This document shows positions 11,790 to 24,440 of a DNA stretch of 64,000 bases, in pieces. The notes below the pieces were generated by a model that worked only from the letters and a program-made list of their open reading frames with translations, was not told the origin of the DNA and ran no database searches. The translations under genes and the position numbers were made by a program. Each line of letters opens with the position of its first letter. Position 1 is the first letter of the stretch. Source of the stretch: Monocercomonoides exilis (taxonomy: Eukaryota > Preaxostyla > Oxymonadida > Polymastigidae); assembly GCA_001643675.2 (NCBI GenBank), contig LSRY02000004.1, positions 564,001-628,000 of the forward strand, read 5' to 3'.

Positions 11790-14700
11790 TTAACCCTCGT
11801 CTTCCCATCCTTCATCATCATGTGACTGCATTCCTCCATCATCCATGTACACATCATCGCCAGGATAACCCTCACCTTCCCCAACTCCTTCCTCATCCAG
11901 CTTTATTCCTATTTCTTCAGCCGTTACTCCCTTAGCATGGCAAATATCTTCAATCGTCTCTCTCTCCACATACGGCCCAACGTCGATGTTGTGGTCAACC
12001 ATCTCCTTCAACATCTCAAATGCACTGTCCAGTTGTTGTACTGCATGGAAGTGCTGGATAAGATGTGCATATATGTCTCCTGTCCTAACCGCACTTTCGA
12101 TATCTGGCTCTTGCAGAAGCCGCTGCATCTGTGCAACCATCTCCATTGGATTCGTCTCCTCCATCGCCTTTGCTTGCACAAACGCATCCACAAGTGAAAT
12201 GCGCCGCTCAATCGATTGGATCTTCTCTGGAGAGTCTTCTGCAGGAGACATGTGTTGGAACTTCAGAGCTTCCTTCAGCGCCATCAGTGCTTTGTCATAT
12301 GCAAGATATTCATCAATCTCGACTTGCGAACATGACTCATAAAACGAGACAAGCTCGTCGTACGCCTTCGCTTTTTTGTACATTGAAACAATGTGTCCAA
12401 GAAGCGAGGGTATCAATCTCCATTGCAGTGACTGCAGATAGTTAGCAGCAAGCACATACACACGTGGGCTACGGCAAATACCTGCAAAAGTGATGACCTC
12501 TTCCACATCGCCCGTGGAGATGATGGAATTCATTGCTGATGTTAAGTCGCCAACTGATGAAAACAGTTTTGCAGCATATTTGTATTTGCCCTGGTTGTGG
12601 ACAATCTGCGCCAGACGTGTAGTAATCGCTTTTTTCTCCTCAGATGTAACCATTCCACCGGCTGCACGTCGTTTTTTCTTCATTTTTATTCCTTCCTGCC
12701 TCATATCATTCTCTTTCTTCTCTCCATCGATTCCAGCTCCTTCGCCTGTTCTATCGCTATCTTCGATTTCTCTCTCCTTTAGTGTTTCCAGAATGCTTTC
12801 CACTTTCTCTTCTGAAAGCTCAACATGGTGCTTCTCACAAACATCGAGTGCTTCATCATACTGTCCTGCTGCTATCAACATATTGAATGCTTTGTCGTGT
12901 CTGTTAATTGACAAGAAGAATGAGGCGCAACGCTCCAAAAGTGAAGAATCTGCTTCATTTGAGATATCATCTGCAATTTGGTGGAGAGATTCTTCCATGT
13001 TACCCTTAAAGCACACTTCAATTGCCTTATTTAGCGCGCCAGCCTGCCGATAGAGCGTAAATGCCTTGTCGAACATTGCCCTTTCTTCGAAATATTCTCC
13101 CACAAGAATCATTGCACTTGGAGTTCCTTCCAGTGCCAGCCTTATCATATCTTCTTCTCTCTCGTTTTCTTTTGCGAGGCGAATGGCTTCGTTAAATCTT
13201 CCAGCTCCTTTATAGAGCGTAATAGCTTCATCAACATTCCCGCTCTTCTCTCGCTCTCTCGCAACAAACTCCATAGCCAATCGATTGCGATTGTTCTGTG
13301 CTTCTTTCTGAGCTTCATCAATCCTTCCCACACAGCATAGCACTCTCACCAATGAAAGTGTCTCACCCACTCTTTTGTATGCTTCTGCTGCTTCTTCCAG
13401 CTTGCTTTCACTTTCACACAGCTGTCCCCACATTCTCCAGAGATCTTTTGTGTCGGTCGCTTCAACGTATCCTTTCAAGTCTTGTTTTCGCTCGCTGAAA
13501 TAAAGAAGACGCGGCACTTCAACCGAAGCTGTCTGTGCCTGTTCGTATAGCTCAATCGCACCAACGACATCTCCCATTGCTTCAAGATGCTGTGCACAAA
13601 GATGCCTCGTAGATGCCAAGTGGATCTGATCAGACTCACGAGCAATGCGCAGGGCTCGGGTCCAGCGTCCACAATATTGATAGAACTTGTTCAGAAGATC
13701 AAATCGCCTACAGTCCTTAAGCAGTTTTTCTGCCTCTTTGTAGAGCCCCAATTGGATGGCCACTAATGCAAGCTGTGCTTCTGCAGGTGATTCTGAGCGT
13801 GCCTGGCGCAAGGCCATCATGCCTTGGACATGTCCCATGTTCCTCAGGCAGATCTCCATCACGTCTACACGACGTGTTTTCACACACAAATGCGCCATGT
13901 TCTCCCACACTTTCCCCGCTGCTCTTTTTATTCCCTTCACATTTCGATATGCTTCGTCCATGTTTCCTGCAGTCAGGTTGAAGCAAAAGTCTTTCATCGA
14001 CTTCAATGTCTCTTCATCGCCAGACTCCAGCCCGTCGTATTCGTGTAGAATGGATGTGTCTATCTTTGCTCGATCTTGGTTGGAAGGTGTTGAGCGGACA
14101 GAGAAAAAGAGATAAGGAATTGAGCAACCAATCAAAGATTGATGCTCCTCTTTCATGGTGAAAGTATCCGATGGGAGAATGCCTTTCTCTTTGGAGAAGA
14201 AGTTAGTGGAAATCTATTTGAAATGTTCAAGTTGAGTGTAAAAAAAAAGATTGTGTCGAAAAAAAGAAATATGAATCAAATCAACAAGTACACTTGTTGC
14301 AAATGATAACATCAGATCGCAAACCTCAAGATGTCGATCTCTTGAATCATGCCACGATCCATCGTTAGGGTCTCTGATAAGTCGCTTTAACGCAACAGTG
14401 AAAAATCGAGGATCACTTGCATCCCAACAGTGTCCAACGGGATAGAACAGCTGATGGAGATAATCGAACGAGAACAACGTCCCCCGCTCAACACTGAACA
14501 CATGGATGCGAGTGTCTGGAATTGAAGCCTTTGACAGCTGCTCGGGTGTTGCATCTGATAAAGGATTCGCATATTGCTCTGGTGAAACAAGAGCAATGAT
14601 GCTCACAGCTGAGCCGTCTGCATTCACACTTAACGACAAAGGCTGTCCTTTCGTGAAACGCCAAGGAGCCGCCATCAGAACGGCTTCTGTACCTCTCACA

Positions 14701-17007
14701 TCCATCACCTTCACCACTCCATTGCGTGTAGCAACGGCAAGATGACCTGAAGGCGACAGGTTCAGTAAGCAAGGATTGCCTTCTTCAGCGCTAAATGGAA
14801 GCGACTGTCGGATTGTTCCTTTGAGATTGCTTAAATAAACAAAGTTTTCGTTGCACAAATACAAAGTCTGTCCGCGGATTGCTATACACTGCGATGGGAA
14901 ATCAAATCGTGTTTCGAGCTCTGGCTTCTCGTTACGAGGATCGATGTTGTACACCTCAAGCGACTTCCCACTCCACACGACCAGCCTCTGTGTGTCGATA
15001 GCCATGCCCATCACCTTCACTCCTGTCTGAATGTGAACTGACGGATGATCCACTCTTTCCAGTGATACTTCGTGTGCTGACAGCTGGATTGCAGCCACTC
15101 CTTCGCCCAGAACAGCTTTTGGCTCGTTGTTCTTCACAGTTGACACGTTCTTGTCGTTCATGATAGAAAACACACGCGCACCAGGACCTGGCCCCCAACT
15201 GCATTTGTTCACGGAGTATTCCATATTCTGATAGAATGTCAACTCCCAGCACTGTTCGTTGCGCTGTGGAATGTCACCTTCGTCTATGCCTTCTTCTCGC
15301 TCATAAGCTGAGAAGCCGAATGATGGATTCGATGAGGAGGAAGAGGCTGAAGTTGAAGGTGTAGATGCAGACGAAATTGAAGGAAGTGAGAAAGAAGGGG
15401 TGCCGTATGAAGAGTAAGCCGTTGTTGATGTAGAAGCCACGTAGTCAGAGCGCAGTTCAGCTGGAAGTAGTTCCATGGCAGCTGTGTCTCCTTCATCCAT
15501 CCGCGAAGAAGCGATGATCTCGCTTTCCTTTGCAGGCCGCGGGATGGCCTCGTCGGGGAAGTACTGCCACACGCACGCCTTGCCTGTCGCGGTGGTTGCC
15601 AGAAGCGAGCGTGTATGCTCTTCATAAGCCATTGAGATAAAAGGTGTGTCTGATCCAACTGTTCCGCTTGGTGGCTCCAGAAGAAACATATCGTCGGTCT
15701 CCATGTTGAACATACGGACTAGTGGCTCGTCTGCCAGTACTGCTACGAGCCCTGATGAAGAAGGGATCCAACAAGCATCGCGAAGCTGGGCATCGGGCTG
15801 AGTTGAAGCTATTTGTGTCTGAGTTCAATTATTGGATGATATTTGAGAAATCAAAAAGTCAATAAGTGAATTGGGTGTGAAAGAAAGATGTGATAAAAAA
15901 GGATCAAAAATAAATTAAGTTTATAAAATTGGGGTTTCAAAATCAACTTAAAAATAACAAAGACAAACAAGAATTGGTGATTGACTTTCTGCAACAGCAA
16001 GCGAAATGGTGTACATGTTTAGATTTTTTGTGAGAAGAATAAGAGAATCCTTTGAAGGATAATACAGTAATCGAAGTGGAACTCCGTCAAGACGTCTATT
16101 TTATTTTAATTTTCAGAAGTGATTCAAATACAGAATTAGAAATTTTAATTAATAATATATTTTTCAAACAAAAAACAAAAGAAGCAGCAAACTTTGCAAC
16201 GCAAAATTCTTGCTCTGCATCCTGAGCCAAAGTAAAGACATTTCCATCGACTGTAGCAGCTGCAAACTGCGAACTTGGTGTCTTTCTCGGATCAGCTGGA
16301 GGACTGAAATAAAGTTTTCAAAAATGATGGATATTTCAAATAAATCTCACAAAAAAGCACTTCACACGGTGGCGTTCGAAAAGTAACGCACATCACTGCA
16401 CCGTGAACATCAAAATTACCCAGTAAAACAAGTTCTCTATTTCCTCCTCGCTCTTGAATACCCCACAACGATATTTCTCCATCCTTTAGTTAAAACAATA
16501 AAATATGTGTTGAAGGGTTTAATGTACTTTGAAAAAGAGAAGCAAACTGTGTCTGCAGTAATAATTCTACTTCCAGAAGGATCCCATTGAATCTTGTTAA
16601 CTGCGTGTTTGTGTTCATGATATGTTCTTATTTTCTTGTGATGGAAAAGATAAATAGTGCCATCTTCACATCCTACAAGAAGGGCAGTGTGATGTGGATC
16701 CCTTGGTTGTAATGTAAATTTTTAAATTATTTATATTTCATTCAAAAATAAAAAGAGTAAAACCAGCTGAGTTCACAAGGAGCAGCATCACATGAAAATT
16801 CAAAAATAGGTACACCCTAAAGAGCAATTTTGCAGTTGAACAACGAGCTATTTCAAAGAAAACATTGAAAGAAATATAATTGCAGACCTCTTCGTTACAA
16901 ATAGCAACCTTCTTTTCGTTTCCTAATCCAATTGCAAATATTTGCGCAATTTGATGAAACGATCCAGATGTAATGTCCTTCCATTTAGCTTTCGCTGTCC
17001 TTGACAT
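11790..17007 (-). CDS. IFT140: Intraflagellar transport protein 140 (IFT-A complex)
   Basis: IFT140 is a core subunit of the IFT-A complex, which drives retrograde transport in cilia and import of membrane proteins. Predicted exons, in transcript order: 17007-16888, 16816-16764, 16701-16548, 16483 to about 16351, about 16318-16193, 16095-15969, 15818-14292, 14213-11790; phases join throughout. The N-terminal half carries WD-repeat blades, e.g. ALLVGCEDGTIYLFHHKK, HAVNKIQWDPSG and LRDACWIPSSSGLVAVLADE. The C-terminal half is TPR-like helices with strong family signatures: VWENMAHLCVKTRRVDV, RDLLNKFYQYCGRW-type sequence, IRLAKENEREEDMIRLAL, AANYLQSLQWR and ESCSQVEIDEYLAYDKA. About 1,545 residues are predicted against roughly 1,460 in human, and it ends in an acidic tail. 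A local insert between TPRs (about 12640-12790) is Lys/Glu-rich. The start ATG (17007) and the exon 4/5 border are the least certain points; GTGTGAAG near 16362 is an alternative exon 4 donor. Confidence 0.95.
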
Positions 17008-18612
17008 GTGAAAATCAATTTTACTTAAAACAAAAAACAATGACCCATCATAGAAAAATTATAACTCAATGAAAATTTGGGGCAAAATTTTTCCATTTAC
17101 GAAAAATTCCGTGTTTTGTTCCAAACTTCTTCCACTTATATATCACAATGAATGTTTCATTATAATGCAATAAAAGTATTTTTGTGTTATCCATAATTAA
17201 AATATTATTCGAGTTTTATGAACGAACATCATATTTGTGGAAATAATAGGAGAGCATTTAAGATAGGAGCGATAAGGATCACAGCATTATTAAAAAAATA
17301 CGAAGAGAAAGGAAACAAACGAAATTGAATTGTTTTTACTGATGATGAAAGTTAGTAATTATCTGTGAAATTGTGAACACTGTTATGACTAACATTTGAT
17401 GAAAAATGAATCATTCAAAAGGACATCAAAAGACGAACATACACTCTTGAGGAGCATAGAATTCTATCATTATTGAGGATATATGAAAAAGAAAAAGAAG
17501 TTACGAAAGATAATAAAGAAGAAAGAAGAAATAACCTTATGAGCTGAATGAAAAATAAGGACAAAATATTGCATTGAGCATTTATATCGCACTAATCATT
17601 TATGGACCGTTTTTGAAGACCAACCGCTAACATTTCGCGATGTTTTAGGAGAGAGAAAGCCGACGGCTGAGATCGATTGCTTCAGAAAGAGAAAACATAG
17701 ATGTTTTGCATTGGACATTTCGCACGTGCAAAGTTAGAAATTTTCATTCGGACATATGAATCTTGCAAAGCATTGATAAGTTCAATTTTAAGAAATCAGG
17801 CCAAATCTCATTCTTCAATAGTTACTCTATCTTCTTCTCTCTTTTCTGTTTATTCGATATCAATTTCGGAATTGACACAAGTGGAATCTGAAACGGAGAT
17901 TTCCCCTCATTTATTTGTGCGAATTTGTATCCGTTATATCCATCTTAGAAGGAGAAGAGATACGAGCTCCGCATCTGGCGTCTTTCTTTGATATGCACGT
18001 GGAAGAAATTCCAAGCTAAGCAATGAGACAGAAGGCAGACTTTTGGACGTGTGACGTGTGACATTTACGCTGGCGAAAGGGTGAGTTCTGTTTCCTGGGA
18101 CGACAAACAAAGAGATGCTGAAGCTGATTCAACATTCAAAGTGAGAATAACAGTGTAAGCTGAGGAGAGAAAGCTGCGAGTATCAGGCTAACAGATGCAT
18201 TGACAAAACTGGGAAGTTATTGAGCATATTAATTGTTCCGGTTGCCAAAGTGAAGACAAAAAATGTGATTATCTTTTCGTACAGATTGATACAAATTCAC
18301 AAAATGCTGTTTGATAACGTGGTGTTTTCCTCTGTTCTATCAACTGGGTGTGTAGCGAACGCATCCGCAGAAGCGAGTTGTCCGAAATGAGAAGCCGAGT
18401 ACTGTTGAGCGACCTATCATCGCTCGCTGACTGATTCCACATGCTCAACTCGCATAAACTCTTGGGTGTCGAAAAGGAAGTGCATCACCCATTTCTGAAC
18501 ATGAGTGCGATAAAGCATATAACTGAAAAGAAAGCTCAGCAAAAAACGGAAAAAAAGAAGATTTTTGGAACTGTATATGCTTCTGCACCACATATTTTGC
18601 CAACTTTTTTTA

Positions 18613-18712
18613 TCATTACCATTATCTTCTTCTTCTTGCTCCTCCTCCTCCTCCTCCTCCTTCTTCTTCTTCTTCTTCTTCTTCTTCTACTACTACTACT
18701 ACTACTACTGCT
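18613..18712. repeat. Compound triplet microsatellite (CTC/CTT/CTA)n
   Basis: A run of cytosine/thymine triplets goes from CTC repeats through CTT repeats to CTA/ACT repeats, then ends at GCTCCTGCAATCAG. It is similar in unit to the Ser-coding repeats in neighbouring genes. Here no long frame supports translation. Confidence 0.85.
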
Positions 18713-18751
18713 CCTGCAATCAGATCATTGTCTTCTAATGCATTAAGCTCA

Positions 18752-19183
18752 ATGGTTTCTTCTTCTTCTTCTCATTCTTCTCCTTTTCCTTCTTCTTCTT
18801 CTTCTTCCTCCTCCTCCTCATCTTCTTCTTATTCTTCTTCCAAACATCATCTCCAGCCTTCCTCTCTTTCCATTTCTTCTTCTTCTTCCTCTTCTTCTTC
18901 TCTCCCCCAAAAGAAAGAATCAATCCAATCCAAACCTTTTCCTCTGAATATTTCGACTTCTCTTCCTTCTCTCAGAGAAACACTAGAAACTGTGGCATTT
19001 TTGCCTATTGGAGATTCTATTGGAGAGCAGAATTTGAACATAGGACCTTCTTCTTCTTCTTTGTCTTCTTCTTCTTCTTCTTCTTCTTATCAAAACTGCT
19101 CACATTCTGACATTTGTGTGCATGCAAACAGAGGAATTTTTCATTGCGCGCATTCCAATCCATCTCATGAATGGATTGTTTGA
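18752..19183 (+). CDS. Possible small Ser-rich hypothetical protein
   Basis: Open frame of 143 residues from an ATG to TGA. More than a third is Ser, coded mainly by TCT and TCC runs. The non-repetitive parts (PFPLNISTSLPSLRETLET, FLPIGDSIGEQNLNIG, and a His/Cys-containing end, NCSHSDICVHANRG) look like real protein, and the Ser codons keep frame through several interruptions. Against it: no homologue is recognised, it is short, and it sits in a stretch with many broken frames. It may be one exon of a larger or decayed gene. Confidence 0.3.
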   Translation: MVSSSSSHSSPFPSSSSSSSSSSSSSYSSSKHHLQPSSLSISSSSSSSSSLPQKKESIQSKPFPLNISTSLPSLRETLETVAFLPIGDSIGEQNLNIGPSSSSLSSSSSSSSYQNCSHSDICVHANRGIFHCAHSNPSHEWIV

Positions 19184-20877
19184 AAGAGATGAATTATATG
19201 AACATAACATCTAATAACTCCACTGTGAGGTCACTGTTGAATAATGCATTCGAAGTGATCAAGAGCAAATGATGGCAATTAAATTAGAGAAAAAAACATC
19301 CAATGAAACGAATGCAAAGATGATTTCGTTGCACAGCGCTTCATAAGCAGAACGCAATGCACAACAAAACAAGCAAGCCGCACAAAGTGGTTTCTGCCTT
19401 CTTAACTTTCAATAGCCTCATTCACCATTCTCTCCTCCTCAATTTCAGATGATATGTGTTTTGAGTGGTGTTACTGCAGAAAGCTCATCAACAGGCAACA
19501 AACGGATTTTGTGACAGGATTCTTCAATAGAATATAAATACTTTCCATATTCTTGGAGAATTGAAGATCCATAGCGAGGTGGGTGCAAAAATTATCTGGT
19601 AACTTTCTCTTTGGATAGAACTCAAAGGATATTAGATATTAAGTCACAGAAGTGTGTTCAGACAGATACAGTATTTGATGAAGCATCGATGCTACTCAAC
19701 GCTTCAAAAATTATGAAATAACATTTTGATATAGCAGAAAAGAAATTAAATTGGATGAGGTTGGAATGCAATATCAGTAGAAACTCTTCAAATTATGCAA
19801 ATGCATCTTATTAAATGAAATACCAAAGATAAAGTGTGAAGGTTGAAAATAGAGAAGGAAATGAGGAAGAGAGATTGAAAAAGAAACTGTTGAAGCGGCA
19901 AATACTCTTGATGGACAAACAGAAGAAGAAAGAGAAGAAAAGCTTCAGCAACTTCTGGGAAGAGCAAAATGCAACGGGGAATTCATTTCTTCGCCTGATG
20001 GAGTGGTTGTGCTGTGGAATACAAACTACTTATTTGCGAATAACAATTTCATGGGATGAAAGAATCGTCTGAGGAAAGGCATGGATGAGAAGAAGATGGA
20101 GACAATGAGAGAATGAGAAAGAGAAAACAAAAGGAAATAGAGATCTATGAATTTTTGAAGACGGTTGTTCGGGAGCAGGATGAATGACAGCAAACGAGGA
20201 AGATGAAGAGAAATGCAAAGAAGACAGTTCGAACGAAGCACTGCTCCACGAGAAAGAAAATGAGCGCATTTCATTTGAAGAGAATGTTAAAGACAAAAAG
20301 TGAAAAAAGGAGAAAGAAAAGCTACTCAGTTTCTCTTTCTCAATACTCTGAACAAAATGAAATGTATCTCATCGTTTTTTTTAATGTCATTACAGTCATA
20401 AAATTACAGCTTTTGATGGAACAAAATATCCTTTCAGCCACATTTGGAATGATGAAAGGAACATAAGCCGGTATTATTCTATTTCACATGGGCCCTTACA
20501 GGTTTCCGAGTATGAGAAATGAAAAGAAAAAGCAATTGCTTATAATTCTATCAATGTTTAAGATTTTGTTTTAATAACCACAATAACAAGTGAAGCAAAC
20601 AATTTTGAGTCACTATTGTCTCTTTTGACTTGACAATGCTTCACATTCTTATATAAATACTGCTTTTATTGGATGTCTTTCAGATTCTCTACTGTTTTGA
20701 AAAGATAAAAATCAGAAAATGTTCATTATTATATCAATTTTTGTATTTTAAAACCATTTGACTGAATCAATTATTTCCTAAAAAAACTTATGATTTGATT
20801 TTGGCACATTTTGTTTGATATCTGATACCCTTTATTCGTTTCTTTAATCCCATGATTAATTGCTAATCCAAATAATA

Positions 20878-23794
20878 ATGAATTGTTATGCTGAAAAAGC
20901 GCGGTCGACGAAAAGTCGCCACGCGAGTCAAATTGACGATTATCTTCGTCAAATTGCTCCTGTGGATGCTGAAGGGTGTTTGTTTTCATTTTTATTTCAC
21001 AGTGAAAAAGGAAAACCCTACCAATCAAAAATTGAGACTCATTTGAAAGGTTTGCTCAAAATTTTTATTCAAAAGATGTTAATACTTTGTGTATTAATTT
21101 ACTGTTAATTATGTTTTCTGTTAATTTTTTTAATTGCAATGGGGAATTGTGAGCAAATTTGTTGTTGTGTTATTTTCTTCTTTAAACTTTTTTTCTATGA
21201 TCATCAATCAATATTTTTGAATTCTTTATTTAACTCATTATTCTTTCAAGTCATTATTATTCAACAGTTGAAATTTTATAAAATTTTTTGCAGTTAATAA
21301 ATTTTTATCTTTATTTCATTGATACTTAAATGTTAAAAAATACATGATTTTTGTAATTGAATTACGATTTTTTCCAAATCCTTGTTTTCCATATTTTTCA
21401 CAATTTTCATTGATAATAATCAATTTTTTTATATTTTATAATTTTTCGTAAATTTTCCATTTATTTAACCCATTGCAATTAAAAAAATTACAGAAACTGA
21501 TTAACGTATATTATTACTCATTTCAGACAAGTTAAGAAATATTTTGAAAAATCTGTCTCAACTCTACGCTTTGCTTGGTCGAAACGATAGAGTTTCTCTT
21601 CTCTCTGCGATTTCTTCTGAAATTCAACTTACAGAACTCAGAGAGAATGGCTGGCTGGTAACAAAAAATGAATATTATTACTCAAAAAATAAGCAAGCCA
21701 ATAAAAGTAATGAGTCCCTGGCAGACATAGAGAGAAAAAAAAAAGTTAATGATAAAAGTGTGCAAAATTTCTTTAATTATGTTTTTGTGTTTTGTTTTGA
21801 CATATTAATATCTAGAAAAAGAACAATTTGAAAAGATAGAAGAATGGCTGGTCAAAAACAGCTCTGCCAGTTGCGAAAATGGAAGACAGCGAAAAAAAGG
21901 TTTATTTTTCGGAAATAATTTTAATTTGTTTCATCTTTTGATAATTATGATTTTTTTTCAACAAATTATCAATCTATAAAAGGATTAAACCGTTCAAAAA
22001 TGGCTCCTGCTGCTTCTTCCATTCATCCACAGCCTCAATTAATTGGAGGAGATGATTCGCCGATCGGAATTATCCAAAGCGAGCGGAGTGAGAAAGAAAA
22101 TACTTCTTCATCTGAGCATTTCTTGGAGCATGGAGTTCTTCAACACTCCAACTCTTTCGAAAATAACAAAGATAATAAAAAAATAATTAATGAATCAAAA
22201 TTCAACAATATCAACAAAAAAATAAATAATAATTACAAAAACAATCAAAAAAAAGAAATTCAAATTCAAAAAATACATAATCACATCACTTTCACGTCTT
22301 CTTCCAATAATGAAAGCACCTGCTTCGTTCAATCGCATTCTGGTATTCAAAAGGTTTGTGAAAAAGCAAATGTTGAAAAAGAAGAAAACGAAAATAGTAA
22401 TTTTCTTTCAAAAAGAATATTTTCTTTTAATGAAAGGAGAATTATTGAAAAAACGAAAAAAGAATTATTTGAAAACATGAATAAAGAAATTGATGTCAAA
22501 ATGTCGTATTCGACATTTTGCAAAAAAACAAGAAATTTTATAAAATCAAAGAAAAGAACAGATTTGTGTGAAATCTGTGAAAGAGGAAAATATTTAGAAA
22601 AGAAAAAATTAGAAACAGAAAGAAACGGAAAAGAAATAGGCCAAAAAGAAAATGATGAATTGAATTTAATAATTCAGCATAAAAAAATGGCCCAACATCA
22701 AAGAAATTATTTTTATGAAAAGAAAGAAAAGCTGAAAAAAGATGAAGTGATTATTATCATGGATTTTAAAGAAAATTGGAGCTTGCCAATTTCAAATAAT
22801 GAAACTGGTAAATCTTTCTTTAATAAAAAACAAATCTCTCATTTATGTTTTGTTGTTTATTATGTTGATTGTTTTGGAGCTTTACAAAAATGTTGTTTCA
22901 ATTTTTTTTCTGAAATTTTATCTCATGATTATCGTTTTGTTTTGGAGTGTTTGAATAAGTTATTACGTTTCGATATTTTTTCGAATATTTTTTCTTTTCA
23001 TTTTTTCTGTGATAATGGTCCTCATTTTCGTAATTCACAAATTTTTCATTCATTGTTTTCTCCTAATTCTTTATTGTTTTTAAATAAACACTGCTCACTT
23101 TCATTCTTTACCGAACACCATGGTAAGAATGATTGTGACAGTGAATTTGGTTATTTAACACAGTTATTGAACAATAATCTAGGAGATCGTACTTTAAATA
23201 ATGTGTACGATCTAATAGATTTTTTTTGCTCACAGTGTAATTCTTATCTTTTTGGTGTTCATGATTCTAATTCTCCAATTTTTGTCTCTTCTTTTATATC
23301 TGATATATCTAATAATAATTCAATAGGGCGAATGGATGAAGTTTCAGATTCAAGCGAGCAGAAAGAAAAACAGAACAAGACAAAGCACTTCTTTTTGATG
23401 TTTGATCTTTAATTTTTATTTTTTTTTCCTAATGATTTTAATTGAACTTTTTTCTAAAATGTTTTCTTTTTCATTTTCTAGGCATGAAGAGTTACCGAAT
23501 AAATGTTGGAATAAATTAATTATTAATGGAATGAAACAATACTTATTTTTCGAATCGAATGGCTTCAAAGTGCTTGCATCGCCGCTGAGTTGCAACGAAA
23601 AGGTTTGTATGAAAGAGTTATCATTTAAAATTGAAATGAATTTGGACGAGAAGAAAAGAAAAGTTTATAAAAGAGAGATTGAAAATAACAATGAATTTGA
23701 AGAAAATGAAAGTTTATATTTAAAGAAAAGGGTTAGAAATGTTCTGGAAAAAAGATTAGAGTTAATTAATACTTTTTCTTCATTGATTATTTAA
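20878..23794 (+). CDS. Transposase-like protein with DDE-type motifs, five exons
   Basis: Predicted exons 20878-21049, 21527-21757, 21816-21899, 21983-23399 and 23482-23794 join in phase to give about 738 residues. The early part contains KLRNILKNLSQLYALLGR and IQLTELRENGW. A middle motif, SYSTFCKKTRNF...KRTDLCEICERGK, resembles the small Cys motif that precedes the catalytic region in some uncharacterised eukaryotic transposase-like families. The catalytic-type part has three acidic clusters in order: IIIMDFKENW (about 22750), FFCDNGPHFRN (about 23005) and FFTEHHGKNDCDSEFG (about 23104). This D...D...E/D spacing fits a DDE/RNase H-like fold. The region between is Phe/Tyr/Asn-rich and very AT-rich. 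I could not identify terminal inverted repeats or a target-site duplication, so mobility is not shown. It may be a domesticated or dead copy. Exon 2 to 3 splicing is the weakest join. Confidence 0.6.
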
Positions 23795-24085
23795 GAAATT
23801 TTCAGAAACTGACAGGTATGCTTTTTTTTCAAAACTCTTTTGTTATTTGAGTTAAATTTTCGATTTTTAAATTTTTTTCTTTTTTTTCAATCGTTGAATC
23901 TTGAATTGTGAAAGAATTAGTTTATTCTTGCTTATCCGATGAAATTTGAAATCCAAATTGAGGACAAGACTGAATCCATCCTGTTATTGCTTTAATTGAA
24001 CGATTATTGCAATAACTTGCAGGCTTTGGGTCCAGATTCAGTTTCCCAGGAGAATAAACAATTTTTTCACATTTTTATCAGGTAT

Positions 24086-24139
<54 letters not shown>

Positions 24140-24440
24140 CTTTTTGGAAATTATTTGAATTCAAGAATTTGAGAAAGGATTCAAACCGGAATTATTCAGA
24201 AAAATTGTTGAATGTGGAAAAATATTCAAAAATGTTGGGTGGAACAAAATTCTTAAAGCAAAAAGTTTTGTCCCATTTCTAATAAAATCATAAAAATAAT
24301 TTGCATTGCAAATTATATCTTGGTGAAGTGAATCTAAACAAATATATCCTCAAATCATGGGAGGTTATAACTCTCAATTTTTTTTTTGAAGACTAAACAT
24401 TTGCTCAAAAAACTTTTAAAGAAAAATTAAAATATATTTA
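23795..24440. other. Spacer after the transposase-like gene, no gene seen
   Basis: AT-rich, with a long poly(T) tract. A short segment at about 23960-24055 with acceptor-like ends (TTGCAG, ATCAG) could hide a further 3' exon of the transposase-like gene, but no frame supports it well. Confidence 0.4.
24088..24133. repeat. Poly(T) tract of 46 bases
   Basis: An uninterrupted run of T directly after GGTATGG. Read on the minus strand it is a poly(A). It could be a retroposition scar or simple slippage; assembly length is uncertain for such runs. Confidence 0.95.

Larger units (their letters stand above)
17008..20877. other. 3.9 kb stretch without a confident gene
   Basis: The stretch has higher GC than most spacers here and several short open stretches that read like protein, but each is broken by stops or frame changes. 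Examples on the plus strand are 18047-18150 (VSSVSWDDKQRDAEADSTFK), about 19650-19830 and 19880-20050 (ISSPDGVVVLWNTNYLF), and 20184-20300 (acidic, ends TGA). I could not connect them with plausible GT-AG introns. They may be remains of a decayed gene or an unrecognised multi-exon gene. A Ser-rich frame and a triplet-repeat block inside are listed separately. Confidence 0.4.

Noticed and set aside
17701-17991. 96-codon plus frame with Ser/Ile-rich sequence
   Set aside because: No ordered motif or splice partner, and it lies in a stretch of broken frames.
18047-20100. TAA/TAG read as Gln, as in some oxymonads
   Set aside because: TAA and TAG terminate IFT140, RabGGTase beta, CANT1 and DYNLT2B at family-consistent ends, so code reassignment is not supported.
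24171-24200. GGATTCAAACC resembling a tRNA T-loop complement
   Set aside because: No acceptor stem, anticodon arm or D-loop can be built around it.
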